A stretch of 47,724 bases of DNA. It comes from Companilactobacillus kimchiensis. Lineage in GTDB: Bacteria; Bacillota; Bacilli; Lactobacillales; Lactobacillaceae. The notes under the pieces were generated by a model, which was given only the letters and a program-made list of their open reading frames with translations, ran no database searches and was not told the DNA's origin. The stretch covers positions 1 to 47,724 of the forward strand of contig NZ_JQCF01000018.1 of assembly GCF_001438805.1 (NCBI RefSeq), given 5' to 3'. Position 1 is the stretch's first letter; each line of letters begins with the position of its first letter. Below are positions 18,701-27,364 of this stretch, piece by piece. A program made the translations under genes and the position numbers.

Positions 18701-18936
18701 ACCAAAACTTTTTCCACGAATTCCAAAGTAATCGGTTCAATATAAACTTTATCGGCAATATGCTTGTCGGTCATGATAGTGGCTGGATTGGAGTTGATCA
18801 AAACAGTCTCATAGCCTTCTTCCTTTAACGCTAAACAAGCTTGTGTTCCTGAATAATCGAATTCGGCTGCTTGACCAATAATAATTGGGCCAGAACCGAT
18901 AATCATAATTTTTTTAAGGTCTGTTCTTTTTGGCAA
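15760..18936 (-). CDS. carB: carbamoyl-phosphate synthase large subunit
   Basis: 1058 residues, full length. It makes carbamoyl phosphate from bicarbonate, ATP and ammonia delivered by CarA, feeding pyrimidine and arginine synthesis. Two homologous ATP-grasp halves are visible, each opening with a GSGPI.IGQ motif ([19 protein letters not shown] near residue 12; [19 protein letters not shown] near 554). They are followed by a C-terminal MGS-like allosteric domain (about 930-1058). The start is TTG behind GGAGGGG at six-base spacing. It is 15 bases downstream of carA in one operon, controlled by PyrR-type leaders. Confidence 0.97.
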   Translation of the reverse strand: MPKRTDLKKIMIIGSGPIIIGQAAEFDYSGTQACLALKEEGYETVLINSNPATIMTDKHIADKVYIEPITLEFVEKVLVKEHPDAIIPTLGGQTGLNMAVQLQQAGILDQLDIEIIGTKLDTINEAEDREEFKELMNKLHEPVPASQSTHNYKDAKKFVDKIGFPVIIRPAFTMGGTGGGVAHDEAELEEIVNRGLKASPSTEVLIEQSIAGFKEIEFEVMRDSADNALAVCHMENVDPVGIHTGDSIVVSPIQTLTDNEVQKLRDVSLKIIRALKIEGGCNVQLAIDTKTSNYYIIEVNPRVSRSSALASKATGYPIAKIAAKIAVGLTLDEIVNPITGKTFAQFEPALDYVVCKIPRWPFDKFSKADRTIGTQMKATGEVMALGRNIEEAFQKAVRSLEIDQEDLIMDSLADKPLSEIEEYVKTPTDDRLFYLAELLRRDVSYETINQLTAINPYFLAKLKNIVSYEKVLTNGTLDKEIVYDAKRLGYSDKTIARLNDLDEDIIRHFRKQSDILPTYKMVDTCAGEFEAEAPYFYSTYETENESQKMSEKSVLILGSGPIRIGQGIEFDYSTVHCVRAVQQMGYKAIVINNNPETVSTDYSVADKLYFEPLTLEDVLNVCDLEQPIGAIVQFGGQTSVNLAEPLKENGIKILGTQVEDINRAEDRDLFDQIIKKLEIPQPAGGTATSQAGALKVAHKIGYPVLIRPSYVLGGRAMEIVRSDEELDKYMHEAVHVSNDHPVLIDTYLTGRECEIDALSDGKDVLLPGIIEHIERSGVHSGDSMAVYPPQNIPDEVQAQIVTYAKLLAKELNCIGIMNIQFVIHENQAYVIEVNPRASRTVPFLSKVTGIQMARIATKLILGADFNSLGLEPGLEPESRLIHVKAPTFSFNKLNNVDSALGPEMKSTGEVMGSGLDYTEALYKAFEATNQHIKDAGNVLITVNDNDKKEASGLAHRFSEVGFQILATQGTANYFAKCGIPAKVVPEVGQADEDIVYYLSHNKIQLLINTLGESRSQHSDGYIIRQNAVLNSVPLYTSLDTANAILKVLEKRFISVNPL

Positions 18937-18951
18937 TGTATTCCCCTCCAG

Positions 18952-20010
18952 CTATTTATTGATCATGTCCCAGAATTTGTTAAACAAGAAATCGGCATCG
19001 TGTGGACCTGGCTTAGCGTCCGGATGGAATTGAACGGAGAAAGCATTATATTTTTCATGCTCAACTCCTTCAACTGTTTGATCAGTCAATTCAATTTGCG
19101 TAACTTTCAAATCAGTCGCTTCAACTGATGCTTCATCCACGGCATAACCATGATTTTGTGACGTAAAGTAAATCCTACCAGTTGCTAAATCCTTAACTGG
19201 GTGATTAAATCCACGGTGACCAAATTTCATCTTGAAAGTTTTAGCTCCATTAGCGAGACAAAGTAATTGGTGTCCCATGCAAATTCCAAAGAGTGGATAA
19301 CGTTTTTCCAATTCCACAATGGTTGGCAAAATATCTGCATGTCGAATGGGATCTCCAGGTCCATTACTCAACATAATGCCATCTGGTTTCAAATTCTCAA
19401 TTTCTGCAAGTGGTGTATTTCCAGGCACAACGGTGACTTTCAGACATCTCTTGGTTAATTCTGACACGATACTTTCTTTATAGCCGAAATCTAGTAAAAC
19501 GACATGTTTGCCGCTACCTTCAAACGTTTGTGATGTAGGGTTAACACTCTTTTGTAACTGTTCATCATATAACTTCCAAGTACTGATCTGGTCAATTAAA
19601 CCTGAGTCTAAATCGTCGACAATTGCTGCCTTCAATGAGCCAGCTTTTCTAATTTTTAAGGTGATTGCGCGTGTATCAATTCGTCGGATACCGGGGACAT
19701 TTTCTTTTTTTAGGAATTCATCGAGTGTCATTTCACTTTGGTAGTTACCAACGACATCGGTTATTTCTCGGGCGAGTACGCCCTTTATAGTAGGCTTTTG
19801 TGATTCATTAAATTTCTTAGCGACACCGTAATTACCGATCATTGGTGTAGTAAATGTAATAATTTGACCATTGTATGATTGATCAGTAATCGCTTCTTGA
19901 TATCCGCTCATCCCTGTTGTAAAAACAAGTTCGCCGATTGTTTCTGTGTCACTACCAAAAGCCGTACCTTCAAAGTATGTTCCATCTTCAAAAACTAGGT
20001 ATCTTTTCAT
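18952..20010 (-). CDS. carA: carbamoyl-phosphate synthase small (glutaminase) subunit
   Basis: 352 residues. An N-terminal CarA domain (YLVFEDGTYFEGTAFG start) precedes a class I glutamine amidotransferase domain. The nucleophile is the Cys in FGICMGHQLL; the His is in QFHPDAKPGP, where the third triad position reads Asp rather than the usual Glu. It supplies ammonia to CarB. GGAGG precedes the ATG. The leader upstream contains two promoter-hairpin-terminator units typical of PyrR attenuation. Confidence 0.96.
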   Translation of the reverse strand: MKRYLVFEDGTYFEGTAFGSDTETIGELVFTTGMSGYQEAITDQSYNGQIITFTTPMIGNYGVAKKFNESQKPTIKGVLAREITDVVGNYQSEMTLDEFLKKENVPGIRRIDTRAITLKIRKAGSLKAAIVDDLDSGLIDQISTWKLYDEQLQKSVNPTSQTFEGSGKHVVLLDFGYKESIVSELTKRCLKVTVVPGNTPLAEIENLKPDGIMLSNGPGDPIRHADILPTIVELEKRYPLFGICMGHQLLCLANGAKTFKMKFGHRGFNHPVKDLATGRIYFTSQNHGYAVDEASVEATDLKVTQIELTDQTVEGVEHEKYNAFSVQFHPDAKPGPHDADFLFNKFWDMINK

Positions 20011-20043
20011 ATTTGTCCTCCGAATTGATAAAATTTAGTACAT

Positions 20044-20269
20044 AAAAAGGGATGCTCACCAGCATCCCTCAAGTTTTGTCTTAGACGATTGATTTAGACT
20101 GAACCTTCGGGATCTCTCTGGACCCAATTAAAAATTCAAAATAATAAAACTTTTCACCAGTACGCGAAGTGCAGAGAATCCTCTCTGTTTTTCTTTCGCC
20201 TTTCAGACCTCACAGGGTCTCTTTAAAAGTTATTGTTCCCATAATACAAAGTACGACTTGATTCGTCAA
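20044..20269 (-). promoter_or_regulatory. carAB leader unit 2: promoter, two PyrR hairpins, terminator
   Basis: Read on the minus strand: the promoter TTGACG (20264-20269), 17 bp, TATTAT (20241-20246). A first hairpin at 20205-20220 has stem AGACC/GGTCT and loop CTGTGA. A second at 20109-20125 has stem GGGTC/GATCC and loop CAGAGA. Both loops fit the PyrR-binding pattern CNGNGA. A 9-bp terminator stem with loop CACC and a U run lies at 20044-20069. With UMP-bound PyrR the terminator should form; without it the antiterminator should allow carAB transcription. Confidence 0.85.
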
Positions 20270-20343
20270 TAGTTAAATTAAAACATTTTTAATTTAACTG
20301 ATACTTATATTAGAAAAATCTAAGTAAATTAAACGTATGGCAA

Positions 20344-20484
20344 TAAAAAAACTTTCTTTGCCAGCTAACAAAGAAAGTTTACGTTTCAGAGGGTTTCCCC
20401 GACTAATTGTGTACTTTCCAAGTCTCACTGGACTTAATTAAAAGTTGTTGTACATATAATACTAAGGCCGTGTTGATTCGTCAA
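20344..20484 (-). promoter_or_regulatory. carAB leader unit 1: promoter, PyrR hairpin, terminator
   Basis: A second, upstream unit with the same design. The promoter is TTGACG (20479-20484), 17 bp, TATTAT (20456-20461). The hairpin AAGTC-CAGTGA-GACTT (20420-20435) again has a CNGNGA loop and is preceded by TTTTAATT as in unit 2. The terminator 20349-20360 / 20369-20380 is a 12-bp stem followed by six U. Transcripts from it must pass this terminator and then unit 2 to reach carA. Confidence 0.82.
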
Positions 20485-20490
20485 TAGCCA

Positions 20491-21414
20491 TTAATGTAAA
20501 AAGACATGCTCACGGTGGTATTGTAAATATTTTCTATTAGGAGAAAATTCTTTATTCATATATATTTTTCTGTTTTTATATTTATTTAATGTTTTATTAG
20601 TCTCCGGATCCGTTGATGCTACGTCAGAAAGAATAATATGACCTTGATCTGAGAAGGTGAAATAACCTTGTGTGAAAGCATCAGCGAAGATTTTTGTCAG
20701 ACAAATTCCATTATGTGGATCCAAACGAATATCCAAATTGTCTACCCAAGGGACAATCCTAACTGCCACCAAATCAGCTTCATTTGTCTCGCCAGTCAGT
20801 GCCGATTTATAATGATAATTAAATTTTACTTTATCATTGAAGAACTTCTGGACAGCATTGTAAGTTTTGACACCTTTAGCTTCATCGTTGATATAATAGG
20901 ATTCCATTTTTTCAGCTTGATAACATTTAACAGCAATGGCTTCTTCTTCTGGAGACAACTCCGGTTCCTCTGGTACTTGATCCTTTTGACGTTCCAAAAG
21001 GCCCGCGAAATCTTCCTTAGATATCTGGGTGATACCGTTCATGTTAAAGAAATTCGACCACTTACCCTTGAAGGTTCTGAATTTCCAATCAAAGGTTCTT
21101 AGGTTTTGCTTCATTAAGTGATGTGAGAAAAGATAAGGGTGCTTGATTTGAACCAAATTGCTACCAGTTTCTGGATCTTCACGAACTACCTCACCAAATT
21201 CAGCTGCTCCATAGAGATAAAATTCATTACCCCATTCCGAGGCACTGCCGGATCTGCGATAGATTATTAAGTCACCAGCGTGGAGTTGCTTGTTGCTTTT
21301 GTTTTGGTAGCTGTAGAATTTAAAATCTACATCGTTGTGGGTGAGACTGGAACTGGAATCTATTATGAAGTAATTGGTATTGGGGTTAGATAGTTGTTGA
21401 TTATATTGATACAT
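20491..21414 (-). CDS. HNH endonuclease with N-terminal PUA-like domain
   Basis: 307 residues. The C-terminal part (about 205-270) fits the HNH_2 domain (PF13391): VRIVPWVDNLDIRLDPHNG, then a CLTKIFADAF helix and YFTFSDQGHIILSD. The N-terminal part (HAGDLIIYRR, FYLYGAAEFGEVV) looks like a PUA/EVE-type fold that in some restriction enzymes reads modified bases. That role is inferred. The start at 21414 has GAGG seven bases upstream. It is divergent from the helicase-nuclease gene (161 bp apart), and a truncated second copy lies at 27.4-27.7 kb. It is probably a defence (type IV-like restriction) gene. Confidence 0.75.
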   Translation of the reverse strand: MYQYNQQLSNPNTNYFIIDSSSSLTHNDVDFKFYSYQNKSNKQLHAGDLIIYRRSGSASEWGNEFYLYGAAEFGEVVREDPETGSNLVQIKHPYLFSHHLMKQNLRTFDWKFRTFKGKWSNFFNMNGITQISKEDFAGLLERQKDQVPEEPELSPEEEAIAVKCYQAEKMESYYINDEAKGVKTYNAVQKFFNDKVKFNYHYKSALTGETNEADLVAVRIVPWVDNLDIRLDPHNGICLTKIFADAFTQGYFTFSDQGHIILSDVASTDPETNKTLNKYKNRKIYMNKEFSPNRKYLQYHREHVFLH

Positions 21415-21465
21415 AATTGAACCTCGTTTGCTGATATTATTCACCATTATACAATTATTTCAATA

Positions 21466-21493
21466 TTGGCCGTGTTTTTACATCTGATATACT
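21466..21493 (+). promoter_or_regulatory. possible promoter of the PLD-helicase gene
   Basis: TTGGCC (21466-21471), 16 bp, then an extended TGA-TATACT -10 (21485-21493). The -35 is weak. It would leave a leader of about 75 bases before AGGGTCTACAT and the ATG at 21576. Confidence 0.4.
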
Positions 21494-21575
21494 GGGATTA
21501 ATTATTAATGAAAGTGCTCAATGAATCAAATTTTAATAGTTATTACTGATTCATTGATAAAAATAGGGTCTACAT

Positions 21576-24461
21576 ATGAATATTGAGGATGAAATCAACA
21601 AGGGATTAAATTTTGGATTTATAGACAATTCAACACAAGCATTGGCCAATTACCAACCTGCACTGGTAACCAATCATAATGGCAGTGTTCTAGATACCTT
21701 GGAGGAAGGACTACGCACCTCTAATACTTTCACAATTGCGGTTGCCTTCGTTACGCTGGGTGGTTTGCTTGATTTGAAATCCATTTTAACTGATATCGCA
21801 GCCCGTGGTATCCATGGTCGCCTCATCACCTCAACATATCTTGGCTTTAATAATCCCAAAGTTTTTGATGATTTATTACATATCCCTAATCTTGATGTAC
21901 GAGTTTTAGATCAAGATGGCTTTCACACAAAAGCTTATTATTTCGATCATGGTAACTTTGAAAGTTTATTAGTCGGTAGCGCCAATCTGACTCAAAACGC
22001 CTTGAAAAAAAATTTTGAATGGAACCTTAGAATTACTTCAACTGAACGTGGAGATATTATTAACAATGTCAAAACAGAACTAAGTACTCTTTGGAAACAA
22101 GCAATCCCTTTGACTGTATCGTGGATAGATGATTATCGAAAAGATTGGTTGCCTCCTTATTCAAGACCACGAGTAAAAAGAAATCAAAATAAATCCAGTA
22201 AAATTACTCCCAATCAGATGCAACAAGAAGCTTTAGAATCGTTAAAACATTTAAGAAACGTAAACCATGCTAAAAAGGGTTTGATAGTTGCTGCAACTGG
22301 AACTGGTAAAACCTATTTAGCAGCTTTTGACGTGCAACAATTTAACCCCAAACGAATGTTATTTGTTGTCCATCGCGAGCAGATTCTACGCAAGGCAATG
22401 CAAAGTTTTCAAAAAGTTTTAGGTGGTCCAGATAGTGATTACGGAATCCTCAGTGGTAACCATCAACAATTGTCAGCTCGTTATCTCTTTGCCACAGTCA
22501 ATATGATATCTAAAGACTCAATTTGTAAGCAATTAAGTTCAGATGCCTTCGACTACATCATTATTGATGAAGCACATCGTGTCAGTCAAAACTTACCCGG
22601 TGAAAAGAAATCGATGTACCAACGACTAATGGATTTTTACCAACCTCAATTCATGTTAGGAATGACTGCAACGCCTGAACGAACTGATGGGATAAATGTC
22701 TATTCTTATTTTGATTACAATCTTGCGTATGAAATCCCCTTACTTGATGCGCTTGATCACGACTTTCTTGCACCCTTCCATTACATTGGAGTTACTGATT
22801 ACGAAAAAGATGGTGAATCGATAGACGACAAAACCAGTTTGAAATATCTAGTGTCAGACGAACGCGTTGATCATATTATTGAAAAGACTGAATACTATGG
22901 TCCTCGTAATGATGATGTTCACGGTTTGATTTTTGTCAGCCGGATTGAAGAAGGCAGAGAATTAGCAAACAAACTCAAAAGCCGTGGTATTAAAGCAGTC
23001 TTTGTTTCCGCTACGGATTCAGTTGAAACACGTGAAGATGCAGTCGATCAGCTAAATAACGGGGATTTACAATATATTATTACCGTCGATATTTTCAATG
23101 AAGGTGTAGACATTCCCATAATCAATCAAATAATTATGATGCGTCCTACTAAATCCAGTATCATTTTTCTGCAACAACTCGGTCGTGGTCTACGCAAATC
23201 TCCTAATAAAGAATTCGTCACGATTCTTGATTTTATTGGAAACTACGATGAGAACTATATGATACCAATGGCGTTTGACCGCTCTCACAGCAGTAATAAA
23301 GAAAATATTCGAAATCAAATCATCAGTCCAACTATCTCTGGCGTCTCAACGATTCATTTCGAAGAGATTGCCCGTAAACGCATTTTAACTGCTGTTTCAA
23401 AAGCACGGTTAAACGATATGAAACGTTTCAAATCAGCCTATCAGAATCTTAAAGACAAGATTGGACTTCACTCACCAATGTTATTAGATTTTGCAAAAAT
23501 GGGTGATATTGATGTCTCTGATATTATTCAAAAGTTTGAAACATTATATGACATGCAAGCAAAATTTGAGGAAAACTTCTCGAGATCACTTAGCAATGAA
23601 CAATATTTATTTCTAGTCTTTGTTTCTAAAGAAGTTGCCGTATCAAAACGTCCGATTGAGGCTTTAATACTCAAGAAATTATTGGATCAATCTTCAATCA
23701 CTGATGATGAAGTTATATCTGAACTTAAATCTCGTGATATTTTTTACGATAAAGATTCATTGGATAACGTTGCCTCGGTTTTAGATTTAAGTTATTTTGT
23801 GAAAAAAAAGCGTGAAAAATATGGTGATATACCTCTAATTCAGCGTACTAATGGTATTTGGAAATTTACTACCAAATTCCTATCAGCATTGCAGTCATCT
23901 GTATTCAAAGAATATTTCATCGATGCAATTGCCGCAAATCTATGGGAATTACACAAAAGCCCTACCGCATATCATGATCGATTCACGATTGGCAAAAAGT
24001 ATTACCGTTACGATGTTATTAAAATGCTGGATTGGGAAAAAGAGCCCAATTATCTAAGTGTTGGTGGGTACAGTCTCCGACAAGACGACCGTTTTCTTCC
24101 GGTATTTATATCTTTAACGAAAACTGAAAATTTCCAAAATAAGATGGTATATGAAAATACCTTCTTGGACCGTTCAACGATTCCCTTATTCTCTAAAGGT
24201 GGTCGCACTACTTCTAGCAATACGGAACGTAAGATTATTGAAAATAATGGATTTGGAATGATCCAAGTATTTATCAGGAAATCTACTAATAATAAACTTG
24301 AAGGTAGTGATTTTTATTGTCTTGGATCAGCCAAGGTTCTTAGTGCTAAAGATGTTGTTGAAAAGAATATCGATGGTAAACCAACTAAATTAGTTGATTT
24401 CACTTTGAGATTGGAGCATGAAGTGGACTTGGGATTGTATCGGGTTTTGACTGAAGATTAA
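21576..24461 (+). CDS. PLD nuclease-superfamily 2 helicase-DUF3427 fusion protein
   Basis: 961 residues. Residues 30-170 form a phospholipase D-like nuclease half-site, with H117-x-K119 and downstream GSANLT. The helicase core follows, with Walker A AATGTGKT (about 239-246), DEAH (331-334), LGMTATPERTDG, FNEGVDIP and the QQLGRGLRKS arginine-finger motif. The C-terminal third carries DUF3427-like sequence (YSLRQDDRFLPVFISLTK). This architecture occurs in restriction and phage-defence settings, and here it sits by an HNH nuclease and a type IIG enzyme. Antiphage function is inferred from context. A terminator follows. Confidence 0.85.
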   Translation: MNIEDEINKGLNFGFIDNSTQALANYQPALVTNHNGSVLDTLEEGLRTSNTFTIAVAFVTLGGLLDLKSILTDIAARGIHGRLITSTYLGFNNPKVFDDLLHIPNLDVRVLDQDGFHTKAYYFDHGNFESLLVGSANLTQNALKKNFEWNLRITSTERGDIINNVKTELSTLWKQAIPLTVSWIDDYRKDWLPPYSRPRVKRNQNKSSKITPNQMQQEALESLKHLRNVNHAKKGLIVAATGTGKTYLAAFDVQQFNPKRMLFVVHREQILRKAMQSFQKVLGGPDSDYGILSGNHQQLSARYLFATVNMISKDSICKQLSSDAFDYIIIDEAHRVSQNLPGEKKSMYQRLMDFYQPQFMLGMTATPERTDGINVYSYFDYNLAYEIPLLDALDHDFLAPFHYIGVTDYEKDGESIDDKTSLKYLVSDERVDHIIEKTEYYGPRNDDVHGLIFVSRIEEGRELANKLKSRGIKAVFVSATDSVETREDAVDQLNNGDLQYIITVDIFNEGVDIPIINQIIMMRPTKSSIIFLQQLGRGLRKSPNKEFVTILDFIGNYDENYMIPMAFDRSHSSNKENIRNQIISPTISGVSTIHFEEIARKRILTAVSKARLNDMKRFKSAYQNLKDKIGLHSPMLLDFAKMGDIDVSDIIQKFETLYDMQAKFEENFSRSLSNEQYLFLVFVSKEVAVSKRPIEALILKKLLDQSSITDDEVISELKSRDIFYDKDSLDNVASVLDLSYFVKKKREKYGDIPLIQRTNGIWKFTTKFLSALQSSVFKEYFIDAIAANLWELHKSPTAYHDRFTIGKKYYRYDVIKMLDWEKEPNYLSVGGYSLRQDDRFLPVFISLTKTENFQNKMVYENTFLDRSTIPLFSKGGRTTSSNTERKIIENNGFGMIQVFIRKSTNNKLEGSDFYCLGSAKVLSAKDVVEKNIDGKPTKLVDFTLRLEHEVDLGLYRVLTED

Positions 24462-24467
24462 GACAAA

Positions 24468-24521
24468 TAAAATACTCATCGGAATCATCAAATAATTAGA
24501 TGGTTTCGGTGAGTATTTTTT
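24468..24521 (+). terminator. terminator after the helicase gene
   Basis: A long imperfect stem: AATACTCATCGGAATCATC pairs with GATGGTTTCGGTGAGTATT with wobbles, followed by a T run. Confidence 0.85.
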
Positions 24522-24812
24522 GATCTTATTTACAGTTTATTTTTAGAGTAATTAACTTGTATTGGTACTTATACATATAATCAGAGACTCTACTTCTACA
24601 TTTTGATGCATTGTTTTCCAATTACCCGTTAATACAATTTATACTTATTATTGTATAATAATGAATTGAAAACACTCCGTAAGAATCTACACATTATCTG
24701 CACATATTGGATTTTAAAAATCGAATCAGCGTTGATATATCAATGCTTTTCAAAAAAATTATCTGCACATTATCTGCACATATCCATCTAATTTAAAAAG
24801 GGAGAGGACTGT
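24522..24812 (+). promoter_or_regulatory. upstream region of the AlbA/HTH gene with repeats
   Basis: ACATTATCTGCACATAT occurs at 24691-24707 and 24767-24783. A third partial ATTATCTGCAC (24758-24768) abuts the second, making a tandem TTATCTGCACA. A 12-bp palindrome TTGATATATCAA lies between (24732-24743). A TATAAT is present near 24653. These repeats sit just before a gene with a C-terminal wHTH and are candidate autoregulatory operators. Otherwise the stretch is AT-rich without a gene. Confidence 0.5.
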
Positions 24813-26302
24813 ATGGACTACACATCATTGCCTAATGAAAATGAACATCTAGAGTACAAAAGTAATCAATCAAAACTTTCAAAAGACCTTTGGGAAACAA
24901 TATCAGCTTTCGAAAATACCGATGGAGGACTTTTGATTTTAGGTGTCGATGAAGTTACAAAAAATGGCATAAAATCTTTCATCCCGCTAGGCATTAATAA
25001 TACTCAACAGGTACTTGATGATTTTTGGTCAACTATAGGAAACACAATCAATTATAGTACTATAAAAAATGATGACGTTAAATGTATCAATTTAGAAGAT
25101 GACATTTCATTAATAGAGATAACCGTTCATGAGGCTACATTTAATAAAAAGCCCATTTATTCTAAAGGTTCTGCCTATGTTAGAAAAGGTGCGGTTGATA
25201 TCAAAGCTAAAAAAGAAGACTTGCAAATATTACTCCGTGACTCTAGAGATGATCTTGATACAAAGGTCCTCCCAAATTACTCTATGGAGGATCTAAATTT
25301 AGAAAACATTAAAGAATATCAAGAAATAATATCAAAAAGATCTGGTTATGAATCATATAAAGATTATTCAACAGAGGCTTTTCTAAAAAAATAGGGGTAA
25401 TATCAAAAGACTACTATGGTAACGGACAGTATGGAATAACTGTTGGTGGATTGTTATTTTTTGGAGAAAACAATGCTATATTACATACCTTCCCTAACTT
25501 CCAATTAGATTATTTTGATAAATCTAACCCTTATCAAAGATGGACAGATAGAATCTCCTCAATTGAAGGAAATTTGAACATATTCTCTTTTTACAATAAA
25601 GTCATAAATACTATCAGTAATACAATTCCTGAGCCCTTCAAATTAAATCAGGATCTTAGTCGGGTTGATACATCTGGAAATATGGTTATAGCTTTACGAG
25701 AGGCAATATTAAATATGTTGATGCATGCTGATTATTATGGTAGTTCTCCAATTGTTGCCAATGTATTCATTAACTACTATGAATTCACGAATCCGGGAAA
25801 AATGAAAATATCTCCTAAAGACTTTTTTACAACTAATAATTCCAAAACTAGAAATCCCATAATATCAAAACTGTTTATTCAAATGGGAAAAGGTGAACGT
25901 GCAGGTCACGGTGGTGAAAAGATCTATGAATCTGCTATCAACAATGATTATAGAGTACCTATCATTAATACAGATAATAAACAAACCAAACTAAAAATTT
26001 GGAAAGTAGATTATGCTGATTCATTCTCTGGTGAGGAAATTAGTGAACGAGAACGTGAGATATTAAAATGCATTGTCTCGAACGGTTCTCGAGAACTCAG
26101 TCATAAACAAATTGAAGACGAAACTAAGCTTTCCAGATCCATAGTAAGCAGAACATTATCTTCTCTAATCGAAAAGGGAATAATAATAAAAAGTGGTAAT
26201 GCTAGGTCTACAAAATACGGCATTTTGCATACAGAAGAACAATTGTTTGCACAACTACAAGTAATGCCCAGTATCTTAAGAAAAATGATTAATAATAAAT
26301 AA
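24813..26302 (+). pseudogene. AlbA_2/Schlafen-type ATPase regulator, split by a frameshift at A7
   Basis: Two frames together give one protein of about 496 residues. Residues 1-130 form an AlbA_2 domain (LEYKSNQSK, FENTDGGLLILGVDE, YVRKGAVDIKAKK). A GHKL-like ATPase domain follows (ALREAILNMLMHADY, NPIISKLFIQMGKGERAGHGG), then a C-terminal winged HTH (LSHKQIEDETKLSRSIVSRT). The first frame stops at 25392-25394 directly after CTA AAA AAA; the -1 frame continues as ATA GGG GTA with conserved sequence. The second part has no ribosome site of its own. The gene may be broken, phase-variable, expressed by -1 frameshifting, or carry a one-base sequencing error. Confidence 0.8.
25385..25394 (+). other. 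A-AAA-AAA slippery heptamer followed by a stop
   Basis: In the zero frame the sequence reads CTA AAA AAA TAG. This is an ideal X-XXY-YYZ site, and a -1 slip gives ATA GGG GTA and restores the full AlbA/ATPase frame. A weak AGAGG lies seven bases upstream, where a stimulatory Shine-Dalgarno might act (10-14 is more usual). I see no clear downstream stem-loop. Confidence 0.55.
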
Positions 26303-26490
26303 CTAAAAGTTGAAAGGACAGAAATAGTCCCCAACCGTTGAGCCCGTTGAGGTAGAATAATAAAATATAGATTTTTCATATTATGAAGCATTATTCAGAA
26401 GCCTGACAAGGCGACTGGGTAATGCTTTTATAAATTCATCGAAAACTCTATCCAAAATGGATGAATCCATACTTAATTTATTAACTAGAC
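26303..26490. other. region between the AlbA gene and the IS element
   Basis: No gene. An imperfect hairpin AAGCATTA...TAATGCTT (about 26383-26429) with an inner AAGCC/GGCGA pairing is followed by TTT and may terminate the AlbA transcript. Otherwise nothing was recognised. Confidence 0.45.
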
Positions 26491-26503
26491 CCTGAATAAT
26501 TCA

Positions 26504-26556
26504 TAAAAATAGCCTTAGACTTTACAATCGCTTCTACGATTGGGAGTCTAAGGCTT
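26504..26556. terminator. hairpin upstream of the IS1380 transposase
   Basis: AGCCTTAGACT pairs with AGTCTAAGGCT, with an inner AATCG/CGATT stem and flanking A and T runs. It should terminate transcription entering the element from outside. Confidence 0.75.
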
Positions 26557-26643
26557 TTCTTTTACACCCAGTGGGTGCAAAAAAACCCACCTATGATATT
26601 GTGAAATTACCTCTAAAAACATAATATCGGGAGAGAGTTTCTA

Positions 26644-27264
26644 ATGACAATATTACATAAAATTAAATTACACAGCAACCCCAACGTACAAATTATTAAT
26701 AATGGTGGTAATTTTACTGCAAATGGTGGATTAGCGTTAGTATCCGAATATCTTGATAAATTAGATTTTTCAAAATTAATAGATCATCAAATTCATTTTG
26801 ATGACCCACGTAAATTTAAAGAACATTCTAATTCAGATATACTTCTACAAATACTATTTCAGCTGATTGCCGGATATAAAAATGATTCGTCCGCTAATTT
26901 TTTACAGAATGATCCAGCGTTAAAATTACTCTTTAACAAAAAAAACTAGCATCACAACCAACTGTGTCACGGTTTTAGAGTGAACTCTATTAGAGCTACC
27001 TTGAGTGCTTTAGCATTTAATATAGTTCAGATTATGCAGTGTTTGGCTTTGCCAGCAACTGAAAGTTGCAAGCAAATCAACACGCTAAGATTACAATTAT
27101 TTAGAATAACGGCAAAAATAGTACGGCATTCGCGTTCTAAGATTATTCAATTGAGTCGATTCAATGTTTATAATCGACTGTTTTGGAAGGTTCTTAAACG
27201 GATTAATATGATATTGAACTTAATTAAAAAAAATCATTTCTTCCAAGGGAGTGGTCTGTCCTAA
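26644..27264 (+). pseudogene. IS1380-family transposase, frameshifted and internally deleted
   Basis: The N-terminal part (26644-26949) starts behind GGGAGAGAG. It ends at a TAG after an eight-A run; reading one base back restores the family motif LASQPTVSRF. The sequence then jumps to the transposase C terminus (RATLSALAFNIVQIMQCLAL onward, to 27264). The central catalytic region, roughly 230 residues, is missing. It is not functional. Confidence 0.85.
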
Positions 27265-27364
27265 AAGAGAATCAAGTATCTTTTGTTAAAACGTTTTTCT
27301 AAAATTAAAGGAACAGAGGTCAAGATTGTAAATTTTGACAACCTTGGTTCTTCAGGAACTTAAT

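Larger units (their letters stand above)
26491..27356 (+). mobile_element. decayed IS1380-family insertion sequence
   Basis: The left end CCTGAATAAT and right end TTCAGG (27351-27356) form short matching inverted ends (CCTGAA). Between them are the first third and the last quarter of an IS1380-type transposase. The element is about 0.87 kb where intact relatives are about 1.6-1.7 kb. A strong hairpin (26504-26556) sits before the transposase, as in relatives where it limits read-in transcription. No target duplication is visible. The right end lies about ten bases from the truncated HNH gene copy. Confidence 0.75.

Noticed and set aside
20171-20187. CAGAGA/TCTCTG hairpin in the carAB leader as an extra terminator
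   Set aside because: It is only a six-base-pair stem with no U run after it; more likely part of the antiterminator fold.
20668-21102. 144-residue plus-strand frame opposite the HNH gene
   Set aside because: Shadow frame with no ribosome site; the minus-strand gene is supported by a domain match and a duplicate copy.
26934-26949. Programmed frameshift in the IS1380 transposase
   Set aside because: A-AAA-AAC is slippery and the -1 frame restores LASQPTVSRF, but a stop and a large deletion follow. The gene is dead whatever the frame.
26487-27360. Target-site duplication around the IS1380 remnant
   Set aside because: The four bases left (AGAC) and right (AACT) do not match, so no duplication can be claimed.
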